A stretch of DNA of 60,513 nucleotides from Alphaproteobacteria bacterium (GCA_030426465.1 JAUHYK010000019.1:1-60513); one strand, 5' to 3'. Shown: positions 33,682 through 43,688, numbered from the stretch's first letter. The notes: generated from the sequence alone by a model not told the origin. Program-made: numbers and translations.

Positions 33682-36600
33682 CTAGGCGCTGGCGCTTTTT
33701 GAATCGCGTCCGCTGGTCCATCGGGTGATCACTTCCAGCAGCGCATCCTGCTTCACCGGCTTGGGCAGATAGTCGTCCATGCCAGCGTCGAGGCAGCGTT
33801 GCCGGTCTTCGCGCAGCGCATGGGCCGTCACGCCGATAATCGGCGTGTGCACGCCCGTTTCATCCTGAAGCTTACGGATATGGCGTGTGGCTTCCGCCCC
33901 GTCCATTTCGGGCATCGACATATCCATTAATATGACGTCCGGCCGGTTCTCGCGATATTCTTTAAGGGCAAGTTTGCCATTGGAGGCGATAGCGACATTG
34001 CAACAGAGTTTTTGCAGCATCGCCTTGATCACCATCTGATTGACTATGTTGTCTTCAGCGACAAGCACATTCAACGGCGAACCGTCATCTGTGAAAGGAC
34101 ACGCTTTTGCGGCGGCCTCTTCAGCAAGCGTTTCTGTCTTGGTGCGGAGCTGGGCGACCGCTCCGTCATTAAGCGCTGTCAGGATTGCATCCAGCAGCAT
34201 GGAGGCGCGGGCTGGTTTCACCAGATAGGCGGAAAAAAGATCGCCTGCGAGGCCTGAAGGATCGCCTTTGCGTCCCGCAGAGGTCAGCAACACCAGCGGC
34301 GTCGACGCAAGCGTCTTGTCGCTCTTGATGATGCGGGCGAGTTCAACGCCGTCTGCCCCGGGCATTTGAAAGTCGAGAATGCCGATAGCGTAAGCTTCGC
34401 CTTTTGCATAGGCCGTGCGGATAGCGGCCAGTGCGTCTTCGGCGCTTTCGACCGCGTCGGCGGCAAGCCCCCAGGAAGCAAGCTGCTCTTTCAAAATGGT
34501 GCGGTTGACCGGGTTGTCATCGACGATGATCGCACGCCGCCCTGCAAAAGTGGTGTCAGTGGCGGCCACTTTCATCGGTGCATTGTCGTCAATCGCCAGC
34601 GGCAGGCGAATGTGGAAGGTGGAGCCTTTGCCGACTTCGCTTTCCACAGAAATATTGCCGCCCATGGCCTCGATCATTTTCTGACTGATCGCGAGGCCAA
34701 GGCCGGCGCCATTATGCTTGCGCGCCGAGGAGCCGTCGACCTGCTCGAACTCATCGAAAATCGCATTCAGCTTGTGATCGGGAATGCCGCATCCCGTATC
34801 GGTGACGGCGATCGTCACATCCGCAATTTCACCTCGGCGCACGCCGCCGATCTCGACGAGAATGTGACCCTTCTCGGTGAATTTGACAGCATTGCCGACG
34901 AGATTTGTGATCACCTGACGCAAACGGCCTGGATCGCCGATGAAGCCGCAATCGACTTCCTGCTGGTACCGAACCATAAGCTCGAGGTTTTTTTCCTCCA
35001 CCGGCAGAGATAGTAATGCAGCGACATCTTCGATGCATTCGCGCAGCTTGAACTCTTCTTTGACAAGACGGAGCTTGCCGGCCTCCAGCCGCGAGAAGTC
35101 GAGAATATCGTTGATAATCTTCAGCAGTGCGTCGCCTGAGCTGACAATCACGCGCGCCATATCGGACTGATTCTCGTCAAGCTTTGTATCAAGAAGAAGC
35201 GAGGCCATGCCGATCACGCCGTTCATAGGCGTGCGAATTTCATGGCTCATATTGGCGAGAAATTCCGACTTGGCCCGGTTCGCGGCTTCGGCTTCATCTT
35301 TTGAGGCGAGAAGTTGTGCGGACAGGGCGCGCAATTCGTCTTCGCGGATTTGCTGTTCAGTAATATCGCGATAGGTGATGACGAGGCCGCCATGAGGGCG
35401 CCGGCGCGTGCTTTCCTCAATGACGATCCCGTCTTTCTGGCGCCGGACAACTCGGAAATCCTTGCCGGCCTTCAGCGAAGAATCACAATCTTCGAAATAT
35501 TCTTCGACACTTTTATACTCGTACATGCCGTGATCGATGCCGATCTGCAAAAGCGGGCGAATATCATTTCCGGGCGCCCATGCGCTTTTTTGGAGTCCGG
35601 AAATGCGCCATGCCTTTTCGTTGAGTTCAACGATGTTGTAGTTGTCATCAATAACAACAACGCCTTGCGCCATGGATTCCAGCACCTCACCCATCAACTG
35701 GGATTTTTCCTCAATATCCTGTGTCCGTTGATGGACAATGTCCTCAAGATTGGCGTTGGCGTCTTCTAGCTTTTTCAACGCGTCAGCCGCTGCGATTTTT
35801 GCGGCCATGCTTTCGGAAATGTCGTGCGCGACGCCGCGATACCCTTTGAAGGCGCCATCAGCGTCGAAAACCGGTTTGGCGCTACGTTCTATCCACAAAG
35901 AGCGCCCGCTCTGTTCAAAGTCGACGCAGGAGATAAAATTTTGTATCGGTTTTCTTTGCCGGATGGTTTCGCGCAACTCCTGCCAGGCTTCGGCGCTGAC
36001 ATTGCTGCCTTCCATTGTCATCGTCCTGCCGATGAACCAGTCATGGTCGATACCGGTGACTTCTTTCGCCCGTTCTGAGATATGGGTGTAACGCAAATCC
36101 GCGTCGATCTCCCAGACCCAGTCGCCGGCGCTTTCGGCGAAGTCGCGATACCGCGCTTCACTCTCGCGCAGACGTTCTTCGGCTTCCGCCTGTTCGGTGA
36201 TGTCCTTCGACCAGCCGATATAGCCAGTGAACTCACCATTATTATCGAATTGCGGCATGGCGAATTCGGCGATGCACATGACATCGCCGTCCGTCTTGAT
36301 GACGTTGTGACGCAAACCCTCGATGGGTACATGTTTATTGAAAAGCCGGATAAACTCTTCTTCGGCTTTTATCGACCGGCCTTTGTCGAGCTGGGAAATG
36401 TTGAGGCTGTATTTTCCAAACCGGTGACGGCTTGGTATGCCGGTGATCTTCTCAAAGTTGGGCGAGATGTAGACCTGTTCGCCTTTCGCGTTGAACTCCC
36501 ACGCCCAGTCGGATGTGTGCTCGATGAAATTCCGGAAGCGCATGGCCGCGCGCTCGGCATGCTGTTCAACGGCCTGCTTGCTGATGGATATTTCGGCGAG

Positions 36601-37194
36601 CACCTGGCCAAAATGAGTATTGTGATAATGCGCTACAATAGCGCCGATCATCATGATGACCGCCAGAATGACAAGATCCATGTCTCCGGTGGCGAACATG
36701 ACCGGTGTGAATGGCAGAATGCATGTGAAGAGAGGAACGCTTGAGGTGCGTGGCAGCGCCGTCAGTCCCATGGCGCTTGTGACGCCGCAATAAAGGCACC
36801 ACAAGCCCAGCATGACGAGGCCCTGTTTGTCGGCGAATTGTGAAAGATAAATAGCGATCGCGACACACGAAAGCCCAAGACCGAGTGCGATAAAAGGCGT
36901 CGCCGCAAGTTGGCGGCGCTTCGCCTCAGGCAGCATGGCGTTGACATCAAGACGAAGCCAACTCGGAATACGAGCCGCCAGAAAAGCAAAATAAACCCCG
37001 ACAAAAATCAGGATGAGCGCGCGGTCATGTTCAAAAAACCGGAAGCCGATCAGCGCCGATGTCAGGCCGATGCCAATCAGCACGCGCGGCATCTGTTGCT
37101 TCAGTTCACGCACTTGTCGGTCGATCACCACATCGGGTGTTTCATCGCCCGGCGCGCCGAGAAAAGTCGCAATCTTTTTTATTATTTTCTGCAT
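33682..37194 (-). CDS. Hybrid sensor histidine kinase with three PAS and two receiver domains
   Basis: This is a roughly 1170-residue protein from ATG 37194 ([17 protein letters not shown]). In order: five to six membrane helices (about 35-190), three PAS domains (about 215-610), a phospho-acceptor domain with [16 protein letters not shown], an ATPase domain ([32 protein letters not shown]), and two receivers ([12 protein letters not shown] with [19 protein letters not shown] with [11 protein letters not shown]). There is no HPt domain and no regulator gene next door, so the phosphorelay partner is encoded elsewhere. Confidence 0.92.
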   Translation of the reverse strand: MQKIIKKIATFLGAPGDETPDVVIDRQVRELKQQMPRVLIGIGLTSALIGFRFFEHDRALILIFVGVYFAFLAARIPSWLRLDVNAMLPEAKRRQLAATPFIALGLGLSCVAIAIYLSQFADKQGLVMLGLWCLYCGVTSAMGLTALPRTSSVPLFTCILPFTPVMFATGDMDLVILAVIMMIGAIVAHYHNTHFGQVLAEISISKQAVEQHAERAAMRFRNFIEHTSDWAWEFNAKGEQVYISPNFEKITGIPSRHRFGKYSLNISQLDKGRSIKAEEEFIRLFNKHVPIEGLRHNVIKTDGDVMCIAEFAMPQFDNNGEFTGYIGWSKDITEQAEAEERLRESEARYRDFAESAGDWVWEIDADLRYTHISERAKEVTGIDHDWFIGRTMTMEGSNVSAEAWQELRETIRQRKPIQNFISCVDFEQSGRSLWIERSAKPVFDADGAFKGYRGVAHDISESMAAKIAAADALKKLEDANANLEDIVHQRTQDIEEKSQLMGEVLESMAQGVVVIDDNYNIVELNEKAWRISGLQKSAWAPGNDIRPLLQIGIDHGMYEYKSVEEYFEDCDSSLKAGKDFRVVRRQKDGIVIEESTRRRPHGGLVITYRDITEQQIREDELRALSAQLLASKDEAEAANRAKSEFLANMSHEIRTPMNGVIGMASLLLDTKLDENQSDMARVIVSSGDALLKIINDILDFSRLEAGKLRLVKEEFKLRECIEDVAALLSLPVEEKNLELMVRYQQEVDCGFIGDPGRLRQVITNLVGNAVKFTEKGHILVEIGGVRRGEIADVTIAVTDTGCGIPDHKLNAIFDEFEQVDGSSARKHNGAGLGLAISQKMIEAMGGNISVESEVGKGSTFHIRLPLAIDDNAPMKVAATDTTFAGRRAIIVDDNPVNRTILKEQLASWGLAADAVESAEDALAAIRTAYAKGEAYAIGILDFQMPGADGVELARIIKSDKTLASTPLVLLTSAGRKGDPSGLAGDLFSAYLVKPARASMLLDAILTALNDGAVAQLRTKTETLAEEAAAKACPFTDDGSPLNVLVAEDNIVNQMVIKAMLQKLCCNVAIASNGKLALKEYRENRPDVILMDMSMPEMDGAEATRHIRKLQDETGVHTPIIGVTAHALREDRQRCLDAGMDDYLPKPVKQDALLEVITRWTSGRDSKSASA

Positions 37195-37383
37195 CAGGCT
37201 ACGGTTCCGGATGGTTTGCCGTCCAGCTTCTGAAATCTTGGTTAATTCGCAGTATAGCCAGCGCGTATGGGCGCCTAATATCGAGGTGAACTCCAATTTT
37301 CTGGCTGCGCTATGGGGTGGCGGAAAAGAAGAGTTAACAATTTCCTATCAGGATCTCCGGGCTGAACCGTGGGGCAGGGACGA

Positions 37384-38358
37384 ATGAGCATCACACCGCC
37401 ATCTGAGCGCGAGGAGTTTCAAGGCTTCGCTGCGTATTACGAGACCGATATCGCGCCATATCTGCGCGCCAAGGAGGACGCGCGCCAGAATGCAGTGATG
37501 CAGGCTGGATTGATCGCCATCGCGGCGGCCGTCGTCGCCTTTGCCGGTTTCCAGTTTCTCCCCTTTGGAGAAGGTAATATTCAGGTAGGCGGCGTTCTGG
37601 GCGTATTGGGCGCCGGCGCGGCCATGTGGCGGGTTAACAAGACGCGCAGCGACATTACCGGCGGATTGCTTCAGCGGGTCTGTGGACAGCTTGGCTGCAG
37701 CTATCGCCGCGATATTGAGCGGCCATCCTATTTTCATGATTATGACCGGCTGAAGCTGATCCCGAATTTTAATCGTGAAAGCTGGGAAGACGAGGTGCGC
37801 GGCGAACGCCATGGCGCCGAATTCGTCATGTGCGAAGCGCATCTGAAATATAAATCCGGCGGTAAAAATTCCTCAACGCGCACGGTCTTTCACGGCCAGC
37901 TTCTGGTTATCGACTATCACAAGAAATTTCTGGGCGAGACCGTCGTGCGGCGTGACGCGGGGTTTTTGAACCGCCTCGGAAAGCCCGGGAAGGAATTCCA
38001 GAATATTGGCATCGTCTCACCCAAATTCGAAAAGATTTTCGAGGCGTGGTCCACCGATCAGGTGGAGGCGCGCGAACTGCTTGATCCTCTGGTGCTGGAG
38101 CGGTTCGAAGAGCTTGACCGTCTGTTTAACGGCGCAAAACTGCGTGCGGCTTTTACGGGCGGCAAGTTGTGCCTTGCGCTTGAGACCGGCGACAAGCTCA
38201 ATATGGGATCGATGTTTTCACCACTGGAAGGGCCAGCGCGCGTGGAACGCATCCTCCAGGAATTTGATCTGATTTTTGATTTGATTGATGTGTTGTTCAA
38301 GCGGGTGGACGGCAGGCTTGACGGCGCCTTCCGGGTGGACGCCGTTCGCGGTGCCTAG
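37384..38358 (+). CDS. DUF3137 membrane protein
   Basis: This is a 324-residue protein from ATG 37384 (MSITPPSEREEFQGF). Two close hydrophobic helices lie at about 40-85, then a soluble domain with the DUF3137 pattern (FHGQLLVIDYHKKFLGETVV, FEKIFEAWSTDQVEARELL, LCLALETGDKLNMG). The function is unknown. Its stop overlaps the stop of the convergent PH-domain gene in the sequence CTAG. Confidence 0.8.
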   Translation: MSITPPSEREEFQGFAAYYETDIAPYLRAKEDARQNAVMQAGLIAIAAAVVAFAGFQFLPFGEGNIQVGGVLGVLGAGAAMWRVNKTRSDITGGLLQRVCGQLGCSYRRDIERPSYFHDYDRLKLIPNFNRESWEDEVRGERHGAEFVMCEAHLKYKSGGKNSSTRTVFHGQLLVIDYHKKFLGETVVRRDAGFLNRLGKPGKEFQNIGIVSPKFEKIFEAWSTDQVEARELLDPLVLERFEELDRLFNGAKLRAAFTGGKLCLALETGDKLNMGSMFSPLEGPARVERILQEFDLIFDLIDVLFKRVDGRLDGAFRVDAVRGA

Positions 38359-38840
38359 GACGACATCTGCAAACGTTCGCGTGCGCGGGTGCGGGCGTCA
38401 GCTTGGTCAAACTCAGACTGCTCAACGACGATCGCGCGGTCCTGCGCGCGGGCGTCCGTGACAAGGCGCCGGAACTTCACGGGATCGGCCATACTGTGAG
38501 TGCGGATTTGTCCTTCGCCCGTGCCGGAAACCTCGACAACACCGAAACCGAAAATCCGGCCCCAAAATCCCTGATGGAGCTCAATCTGCTCGATAGTGGA
38601 AACGCCAAGCTCCAGGGTTTCGCGTGTGAAGAGGCCTTTTTTATAAACGACCCGCCGCGTCGTTAGCGCGGCTTCCGTGGTGGCGAAATGCACCAGCATC
38701 ATCGCCCAGATAATGACGCCCACGCCGACTATCCCGAGGACCACAAGCGAACCCCATGCGACCAGATGATAGGGCCACGGGAACCGGGCGATCATCAGGA
38801 TATCTTCGTCGGCGCCGAGGCTGGATTTCACATAGGACAT
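38355..38840 (-). CDS. Bacterial PH-domain membrane protein (YdbS-like)
   Basis: This is a 161-residue protein from ATG 38840 (MSYVKSSLGADEDILMIARF). Two hydrophobic helices near the start (HLVAWGSLVVLGIVGVGVII) precede the bPH2 domain, whose hallmarks LTTRRVVYKKGLFTRETLEL and EQIELHQGFWGRIFGFGVVEVSG are clear. These proteins are membrane-associated and of unknown role. It converges on the DUF3137 gene. Confidence 0.82.
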   Translation of the reverse strand: MSYVKSSLGADEDILMIARFPWPYHLVAWGSLVVLGIVGVGVIIWAMMLVHFATTEAALTTRRVVYKKGLFTRETLELGVSTIEQIELHQGFWGRIFGFGVVEVSGTGEGQIRTHSMADPVKFRRLVTDARAQDRAIVVEQSEFDQADARTRARERLQMSS

Positions 38841-38984
38841 GGCTTGGCCTGCTGATGCTTGCGTCAAGGGAACACCGGAAAGCGCGAAAGGTTGCGTTTG
38901 TGATGTCCGTTTGTCGAAACCGGCTGGGCCCAGGCGTCTCCATTGAGACGGCGTCTGGCGCTGCGACCCAAGAAGGAGGCATTG

Positions 38985-39647
38985 ATGGTCAAATTATCCG
39001 GTTTTCTCGCGACGTTGATGGCGACAGCTTTTGCGCCCGCCCTGGCTGCGGAGGAGCCTGTCTGGTCCGAGAAAGAAGAAATTACTATCGCCCGCAGCGC
39101 CGGTCCCGCATCGGTGTCAGCGGAAGCAAGCGTGTGGGTGCTGGGCGAGGCGGGTTATAAAATTGCAGTTGAAGGAACGAATGGTTTTAACTGCCTTGTC
39201 ATGCGCCGCTGGAGCGCCGTTTTCGGTACGCAACGCGATCTGTTCGAAACGCCGGGCAGCATTGTCGCGCCAATTTGTTACGACGCCAAAGCGTCAGGCG
39301 CGCCGATGGAAGAGCAGTTCCTGCGCGCCGAACTTGGTCTTGAAGGCAAGTCGCACGATCAAGTGAAAGATGCTGTGATGGACGCCTATGACAAGGGTGA
39401 GATCGCGGGGATCGACGGCGTTGCTTTTGCGTATATGTATTCCGCCGCGCAACGCCTCGGGGACGGGATCGGCGCCTGGCATCCTCATGTGATGGTTTAT
39501 GCGCCGGGTTATACAAACGAGATGCTTGGCGGCGCCTCAATTGCCGGCGGCGATCCAATTGTCGCGGAAGCCCCCGGCTCGGCGCGCACCATCATTGCCA
39601 TCCCCGTGGATGGACGTGATGGTCATATCGCGCCGAAGCTTGATTAA
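38985..39647 (+). CDS. Exported protein of unknown function (220 aa)
   Basis: From ATG 38985, with a strong AGAAGGAGG upstream. A signal peptide (MVKLSGFLATLMATAFAPA, cleavage near LAAEE) is followed by a soluble domain with conserved-looking blocks GFNCLVMRRWSAVFG, PICYDAKASGAPMEEQ and MSAAQR-like YMYSAAQRLGDGIGAWHPHV. I recognise no catalytic motif. A perfect 9-bp terminator follows its stop, so it is the end of its transcript. Confidence 0.72.
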   Translation: MVKLSGFLATLMATAFAPALAAEEPVWSEKEEITIARSAGPASVSAEASVWVLGEAGYKIAVEGTNGFNCLVMRRWSAVFGTQRDLFETPGSIVAPICYDAKASGAPMEEQFLRAELGLEGKSHDQVKDAVMDAYDKGEIAGIDGVAFAYMYSAAQRLGDGIGAWHPHVMVYAPGYTNEMLGGASIAGGDPIVAEAPGSARTIIAIPVDGRDGHIAPKLD

Positions 39648-39651
39648 AAAA

Positions 39652-39678
39652 ACAGCGCCAAACTGGCGCTGTTTTTTT
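39652..39678. terminator. Bidirectional intrinsic terminator
   Basis: ACAGCGCCA and TGGCGCTGT form a perfect 9-bp stem around a three-base loop, flanked by a run of A on the left and seven T on the right. It serves the exported-protein gene on the plus strand and the DUF805 gene on the minus strand. Confidence 0.92.
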
Positions 39679-39683
39679 CTGGC

Positions 39684-40043
39684 TCAGGCGGCCGGCCCTT
39701 GTGGGCCTTCGCCATATTGATTGGGCCCTTGCGACGGCTGCACAGCGAAATAGATAACGGCGATCCAGCCAACGAGCGGGATAAGCCCGATCAACAGCCA
39801 CCAGCCGGACTTGCCGATGTCGTGGAAACGGCGGACGCCGACAGCGATATTCGGCACCAGCAAGGCGAGCGTCAAAAGGTTGAGCACCAGTTCACCCATG
39901 CCCAGCATGCCGCCGACAAAGGCCGCAACGATAGCCGCGAGGAAATAGGCGAGCACCCACCACCAATATTCCGGACGTCCGGAGCGCCCTTCGAACTTGG
40001 CGTAATTTGCAAGAACAGTCTTAACGGCCTGCTGGATATCCAT
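39684..40043 (-). CDS. DUF805 membrane protein
   Basis: This is a 119-residue protein with four hydrophobic helices. The DUF805 signature is intact: FEGRSGRPEYWWWVLAYFL early, then RRFHDIGKSGWWLLIGLIPL, and a hydrophobic end. These small inner-membrane proteins are widespread but functionally uncharacterised. The C-terminus is a glycine, glutamine and proline-rich tail. Monocistronic, ending at the shared terminator. Confidence 0.85.
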   Translation of the reverse strand: MDIQQAVKTVLANYAKFEGRSGRPEYWWWVLAYFLAAIVAAFVGGMLGMGELVLNLLTLALLVPNIAVGVRRFHDIGKSGWWLLIGLIPLVGWIAVIYFAVQPSQGPNQYGEGPQGPAA

Positions 40044-40107
40044 GCCGGTCTCCCTCTAAATGTTTGGACTTGATTCTAACGTGGTTCGCGCTCCGTGCAA
40101 GGAGCGT

Positions 40108-41193
40108 TCAGCGCACTAGTGTGAGGCGCTCCGCAGCCCTTGTAACGCCCGTATAGAGCCAGCGCGCGCCATGTTCGCGGAACATGTAGCTTTCGTCGAA
40201 CAGGACGACATTGTCCCATTGGCTGCCCTGGGCTTTATGGACGGTGAGGGCGTAGCCATAGTCGAATTCGTCGGCGCCCTTGCGCTGGGGCCATGGCACG
40301 GCTTCGGGGCCATCGGTGAAAAAGGCGCGGGGGACGGAGACGTTGACCGCCTTGCCGCCTTCTTCCGGATTGACGGAAAAGCGCACGCGCCCGCCGCGCG
40401 GGCTCATGCGCTGTTTCACGGTCCAGAGCCCGCCATTCAATAATCCTTTTTTCTTGTTGTTCCGTAGGCAGACGAGTTTCTCACCGGCTTCCGGCGATGA
40501 GTCCGTGTGTCCGTGCAACTCACGGAGCCGGTCATTATAACGCTTGCGGGTCTTGTTGGCGCCGACTAGAATCTGGTCGGCTTCCATGATTTCTTCGGTC
40601 TGCACATCGCGCCGCGAAATGACGCGGCATTCATCCGACTGTTCATCGAACTCGCCGCCCTCGCGGATCGCCATGGACAGGCGAATGATCGGATTGTCCG
40701 CCGCCTGACGGTGAATTTCCGTCAACATGAAATCCGGCTCGCCTTCGGTGAAAAAGCCGCCGCCCTTGACCGGAGGCAGCTGCGCCGGATCGCCGAGCAC
40801 CAGCACCGGCTTTTTGAACGAGAGGAGATCGGCGCCAAGGTCTTCATCCACCATGGAGCATTCGTCGATGATGATGAGGTCGGCGTCGGCGGCGGGCGCG
40901 TCGTAACGGATGGTGAAGGAGGGCTCGCCCTCTTCCTCTACGCTGGACGGTCGATAAATCAGCGAGTGGATGGTCGTCGCGCCGACACAACCCTTCTGGC
41001 GCATCACATGCGCCGCCTTGCCGGTGAACGCCGCAAAGGCGACGTCGCCGCCGGCGTTCTCCGCTATGTGGCGCGCCATGGTGGTCTTGCCGGCGCCGGC
41101 ATAGCCGAACAGCCGGAACACCTGGCTGTCGCGGTTCTTCAACCAGCGATCAACGGCGAGAAGGGCGTTATCCTGTTCGGGAGACCAGTTCAT
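40108..41193 (-). CDS. RecD-like DNA helicase (SF1)
   Basis: This is a 361-residue protein. Motifs: Walker A FGYAGAGKTTMARHI, Walker B LIIIDECSMVD, motif III VLGDPAQLPPVKGGGF, and a UvrD_C_2-type end with YALTVHKAQGSQWDNVVLFD. It is far shorter than RecD2 and lacks an N-terminal domain, so it resembles Dda/Pif1-like short helicases. It begins within the stop of the unknown 132-codon gene (TAATG) and is the last gene of the nitroreductase to helicase operon. Confidence 0.88.
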   Translation of the reverse strand: MNWSPEQDNALLAVDRWLKNRDSQVFRLFGYAGAGKTTMARHIAENAGGDVAFAAFTGKAAHVMRQKGCVGATTIHSLIYRPSSVEEEGEPSFTIRYDAPAADADLIIIDECSMVDEDLGADLLSFKKPVLVLGDPAQLPPVKGGGFFTEGEPDFMLTEIHRQAADNPIIRLSMAIREGGEFDEQSDECRVISRRDVQTEEIMEADQILVGANKTRKRYNDRLRELHGHTDSSPEAGEKLVCLRNNKKKGLLNGGLWTVKQRMSPRGGRVRFSVNPEEGGKAVNVSVPRAFFTDGPEAVPWPQRKGADEFDYGYALTVHKAQGSQWDNVVLFDESYMFREHGARWLYTGVTRAAERLTLVR

Positions 41194-41591
41194 TACTTGT
41201 ATTGAACCTTTCGGCCTGGGATGCCGGTAAATATATCTTCGGATTTCTTGCCGAGATTGTTCTCTACCGTCACTATAAAATGCGGACGCTGAACAAGGTT
41301 GCTACCAAATCTTACTTTCAATGTTTTTAGGTCGTGCACTGAGGCACCATGCTTTTTACAAAGCTCAGGTAAAGCATTTGCGTAAAGCTTCGCTGCGCGC
41401 GACAAACTGCGCGAGGCTCGGCCTGACAAAATTCTCCCTGTCAGAAAGTCAATTGTGATGTGACCATCTTTGGATCGTCCCGCTTCTTTGAAAACATCGA
41501 TCTCATAATAGCCAATCATTAAGCCGATACCGCTCGCAAATGAGTCAGCAATATTATGCCCAATCGACTTGAGTTCTCTAAACTTCGTCAA
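41193..41591 (-). CDS. Low-GC gene of unknown function (132 aa)
   Basis: The start is TTG at 41591, two bases after the xth stop. By hand count, 41221-41580 is about 44% G+C, far below its neighbours. The product (MTKFRELKSIGHNIADSFAS) has no membrane segment; FLTGRILSGRASRSLSRAAK and RPHFIVTVENNLGKK suggest a mixed alpha/beta fold. I recognise no family. Its coupling on both sides means it is now expressed with the repair genes, yet its composition suggests a later arrival. Confidence 0.65.
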   Translation of the reverse strand: MTKFRELKSIGHNIADSFASGIGLMIGYYEIDVFKEAGRSKDGHITIDFLTGRILSGRASRSLSRAAKLYANALPELCKKHGASVHDLKTLKVRFGSNLVQRPHFIVTVENNLGKKSEDIFTGIPGRKVQYK

Positions 41592-41593
41592 GG

Positions 41594-42391
41594 CTAAGCC
41601 AGCTCCACCCAGACCGGCACATGGTCCGAGGGCTTTACATCACCATTCGAAGACGGATTGCGCTCCTTGCGGTCGACGCCTGCATCCTTGAAGCGGTCAG
41701 CGGCTTGTGGCGAGAGCAGGAGATGGTCAATGCGGATGCCATTGTCTTTCTCCCAGGCGCCGCGCTGATAATCCCAGAACGTGTAACACACGCCTGTCGG
41801 ATGGGCCTGACGGATTGAATCGGTCAGCCCGAGATTGAGAAGCTCGCGAAACGCCGCGCGTGTTTCTGGCAGGAACAGCGCGTCATCCACCCAGGCTTTG
41901 GGATCATGCACGTCTTCTTCCTGCGGTATGACATTGTAATCGCCGGCAAGCACAAAGGCTTCTTCGTTTTCCAGAAGTTTCACGGCGTGTTTTTTCAGCC
42001 GCTTCATCCATTTCATCTTGTAATCATATTTCGGGCCCGGCGCCGGATTGCCGTTGGGCAGATATAGCCCGCCGAGCCGCACGGGCTCTGTATTGTCCGG
42101 CATGATCAAGGCCTCGATATAACGCGCCTGCTCGTCATCTTTATCGCCGGGAAGGCCGCGCGTGACATCGTCAAGAGGATGCTTCGACAGGAGGGCGACG
42201 CCATTATAGGTTTTCTGCCCATGCACTTCGACATTATAGCCGCGATCCTCAAACTCGCTCGCGGGAAATTTCTCGTCGATGCATTTGATTTCCTGCAACA
42301 CGACCGCGTCGGGCTTGGCCGTGTCGAACCAGTCGAGAATGCGGGGCAGGCGGGCGTTGATGGAATTGACGTTAAAGCTTGCGATTTTCAT
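41594..42391 (-). CDS. xth: Exodeoxyribonuclease III
   Basis: This is a 265-residue protein of the exonuclease III/AP endonuclease family, acting in base-excision repair. Motifs in order: MKIASFNVNSINARLPRIL, VLQEIKC, the GGLYLPNG active-site Tyr region, LAGDYNVIPQEEDVHDPKAW, and the closing RIDHLLLSPQ and SDHVPVWVEL. It overlaps the SRPBCC gene end (ATGA). Confidence 0.94.
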   Translation of the reverse strand: MKIASFNVNSINARLPRILDWFDTAKPDAVVLQEIKCIDEKFPASEFEDRGYNVEVHGQKTYNGVALLSKHPLDDVTRGLPGDKDDEQARYIEALIMPDNTEPVRLGGLYLPNGNPAPGPKYDYKMKWMKRLKKHAVKLLENEEAFVLAGDYNVIPQEEDVHDPKAWVDDALFLPETRAAFRELLNLGLTDSIRQAHPTGVCYTFWDYQRGAWEKDNGIRIDHLLLSPQAADRFKDAGVDRKERNPSSNGDVKPSDHVPVWVELA

Positions 42392-42870
42392 GTCTGGCTT
42401 TGTTCTTCGGCTTTTTGTTTCACGCGCGTAAGGGCGGATTTCAGATAGCCGGGCCAGAACAGTTTTACAATGAACCAGAGGACAGGCTCGGCCGCCATGC
42501 TTTGCGGCGTGAACGTATAGGTCCAGTCGATCTTGGTGCTTACTGCTGTGCGCTGTGTAAAATGCCAGTCGGCGCGGGCGAATTTCACCAGCGGCGCGAA
42601 AGCGCCCGTAAACTCGGTCAGGCGGTACGCGAAGGTTTGGTTGGGCGTGAAGGCAACCAGTTCTTCACGCACGCTCGATTTGTCTGAGAGCGTGTGCTTG
42701 CGAATTTGTCCGACGGCCGACCAAGGCGCGTCATGATTGTCTACATGATCAATACCGGGCAGGGGTCCGTGGGGCCGAATCAACTCGCGGGCGTCAATAT
42801 GGGTTGCCGCCTGAAAGGCGGCCTTCGCCGGCGCGTTCACTGTTTCGCAGACTGAAATCTGGACCGGCAT
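42388..42870 (-). CDS. SRPBCC (START-like) family protein
   Basis: This is a 160-residue protein with the SRPBCC pattern: VQISVCETVNAPAKAAFQAA at the start, a curved beta-sheet middle (SVREELVAFTPNQTFAYRLT) and a long C-terminal helix (KSALTRVKQKAEEQSQ) that caps a hydrophobic pocket. The ligand is unknown. It sits six bases after the nitroreductase and overlaps xth. Confidence 0.78.
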   Translation of the reverse strand: MPVQISVCETVNAPAKAAFQAATHIDARELIRPHGPLPGIDHVDNHDAPWSAVGQIRKHTLSDKSSVREELVAFTPNQTFAYRLTEFTGAFAPLVKFARADWHFTQRTAVSTKIDWTYTFTPQSMAAEPVLWFIVKLFWPGYLKSALTRVKQKAEEQSQT

Positions 42871-42876
42871 GATGAC

Positions 42877-43548
42877 CTATTCCGTGATAAAGGCGGTGAA
42901 GTCGTCCACGTTTGCACGCGATGAGCGCAGTTCGTTCACTTTCGCCGACGGGTCGGCATAACCCAAAGCCATCCCACAATAAAGCTGTTCATGGTCATTG
43001 AGGCCCAGAAAGGCTGAAACGGTCTTGGCGCGCGCCGCCCAGGCTTCCTGCATGCAGGTGGCGAGGCCCATTTCTGTTGCGGCGAGGGCGAGGGATTGCA
43101 TGAACATGCCGAGATGGGCCCATTGACCCTTGTCGAACTGGCGCTCTAGGGAAAAGAACAATCCCACAGGCGCGCCGAAAAATTCGTAATTGCGCAGGAG
43201 GTTTTGAATGCGCGAGGGCTTGTCTTCACGCGGAATGCCGAGAAGGGCGTACATCTCCTCGCCGACCTCAAAGCGCCGCGTGCGCCATGGCTCGCCAAGT
43301 TTCTCCGGATATATGGAGAGTTCAGATTCATTGGCGAAAGGGTTTTCGGCAATCGCCTGTTTGACTGTCTCCACCAATCTGTCGCGCCCAGCGCCCATAA
43401 CGACATGCACCCGCCAGGGCTGAAGATTTCCGCCCGACGGCGCCCAGCGGGCAATATCGAGAAGCGCGCGCAGTCGTTCCTCACTTACCGGCTTGTCGAG
43501 ATAGGCGCGGATCGAGGTTCTTGTCTTGATAGCGTCGCCGACATTCAT
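42877..43548 (-). CDS. Nitroreductase-family flavoenzyme
   Basis: This is a 223-residue protein from ATG 43548 (MNVGDAIKTRTSIRAYLDKP). FMN-binding features are present: the RTSIRAY arginines, RWAPSGGNLQPWRVHVV, and the C-terminal GYADPSAKVNELRSSR. Such enzymes reduce nitro groups, quinones or other acceptors with NAD(P)H. It is the first gene of the operon, and a dyad (43624-43655) lies about 75 bases upstream. Confidence 0.88.
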   Translation of the reverse strand: MNVGDAIKTRTSIRAYLDKPVSEERLRALLDIARWAPSGGNLQPWRVHVVMGAGRDRLVETVKQAIAENPFANESELSIYPEKLGEPWRTRRFEVGEEMYALLGIPREDKPSRIQNLLRNYEFFGAPVGLFFSLERQFDKGQWAHLGMFMQSLALAATEMGLATCMQEAWAARAKTVSAFLGLNDHEQLYCGMALGYADPSAKVNELRSSRANVDDFTAFITE

Positions 43549-43623
43549 TTGCCGTTCCTTATTTTTACGGGGCCTTGTTGTCAGGGGCCTGTTTCCGGGG
43601 GCTTGCCCTTGGCCGCGCGAATG

Positions 43624-43655
43624 CTCACCTTTATCACCAGTCAAATAAGGGTGAG
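43624..43655. promoter_or_regulatory. 11-bp dyad in the nitroreductase / ClpP-like divergent promoter
   Basis: CTCACCTTTAT and ATAAGGGTGAG pair at 10 of 11 positions across a ten-base spacer. Read on the minus strand the right arm is CTCACCCTTAT, whose last ten bases are identical to those at 3507-3516. An operator for a shared regulator is possible. Confidence 0.4.
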
Positions 43656-43688
43656 TGCGCTTTTGGGCGCGTGCAAGAGTTAAGAACA

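Noticed and set aside
38355-38358. Overlapping stop codons in CTAG (also at 56996-56999)
   Set aside because: Convergent genes ending in TAG naturally share this palindrome; no function needed.
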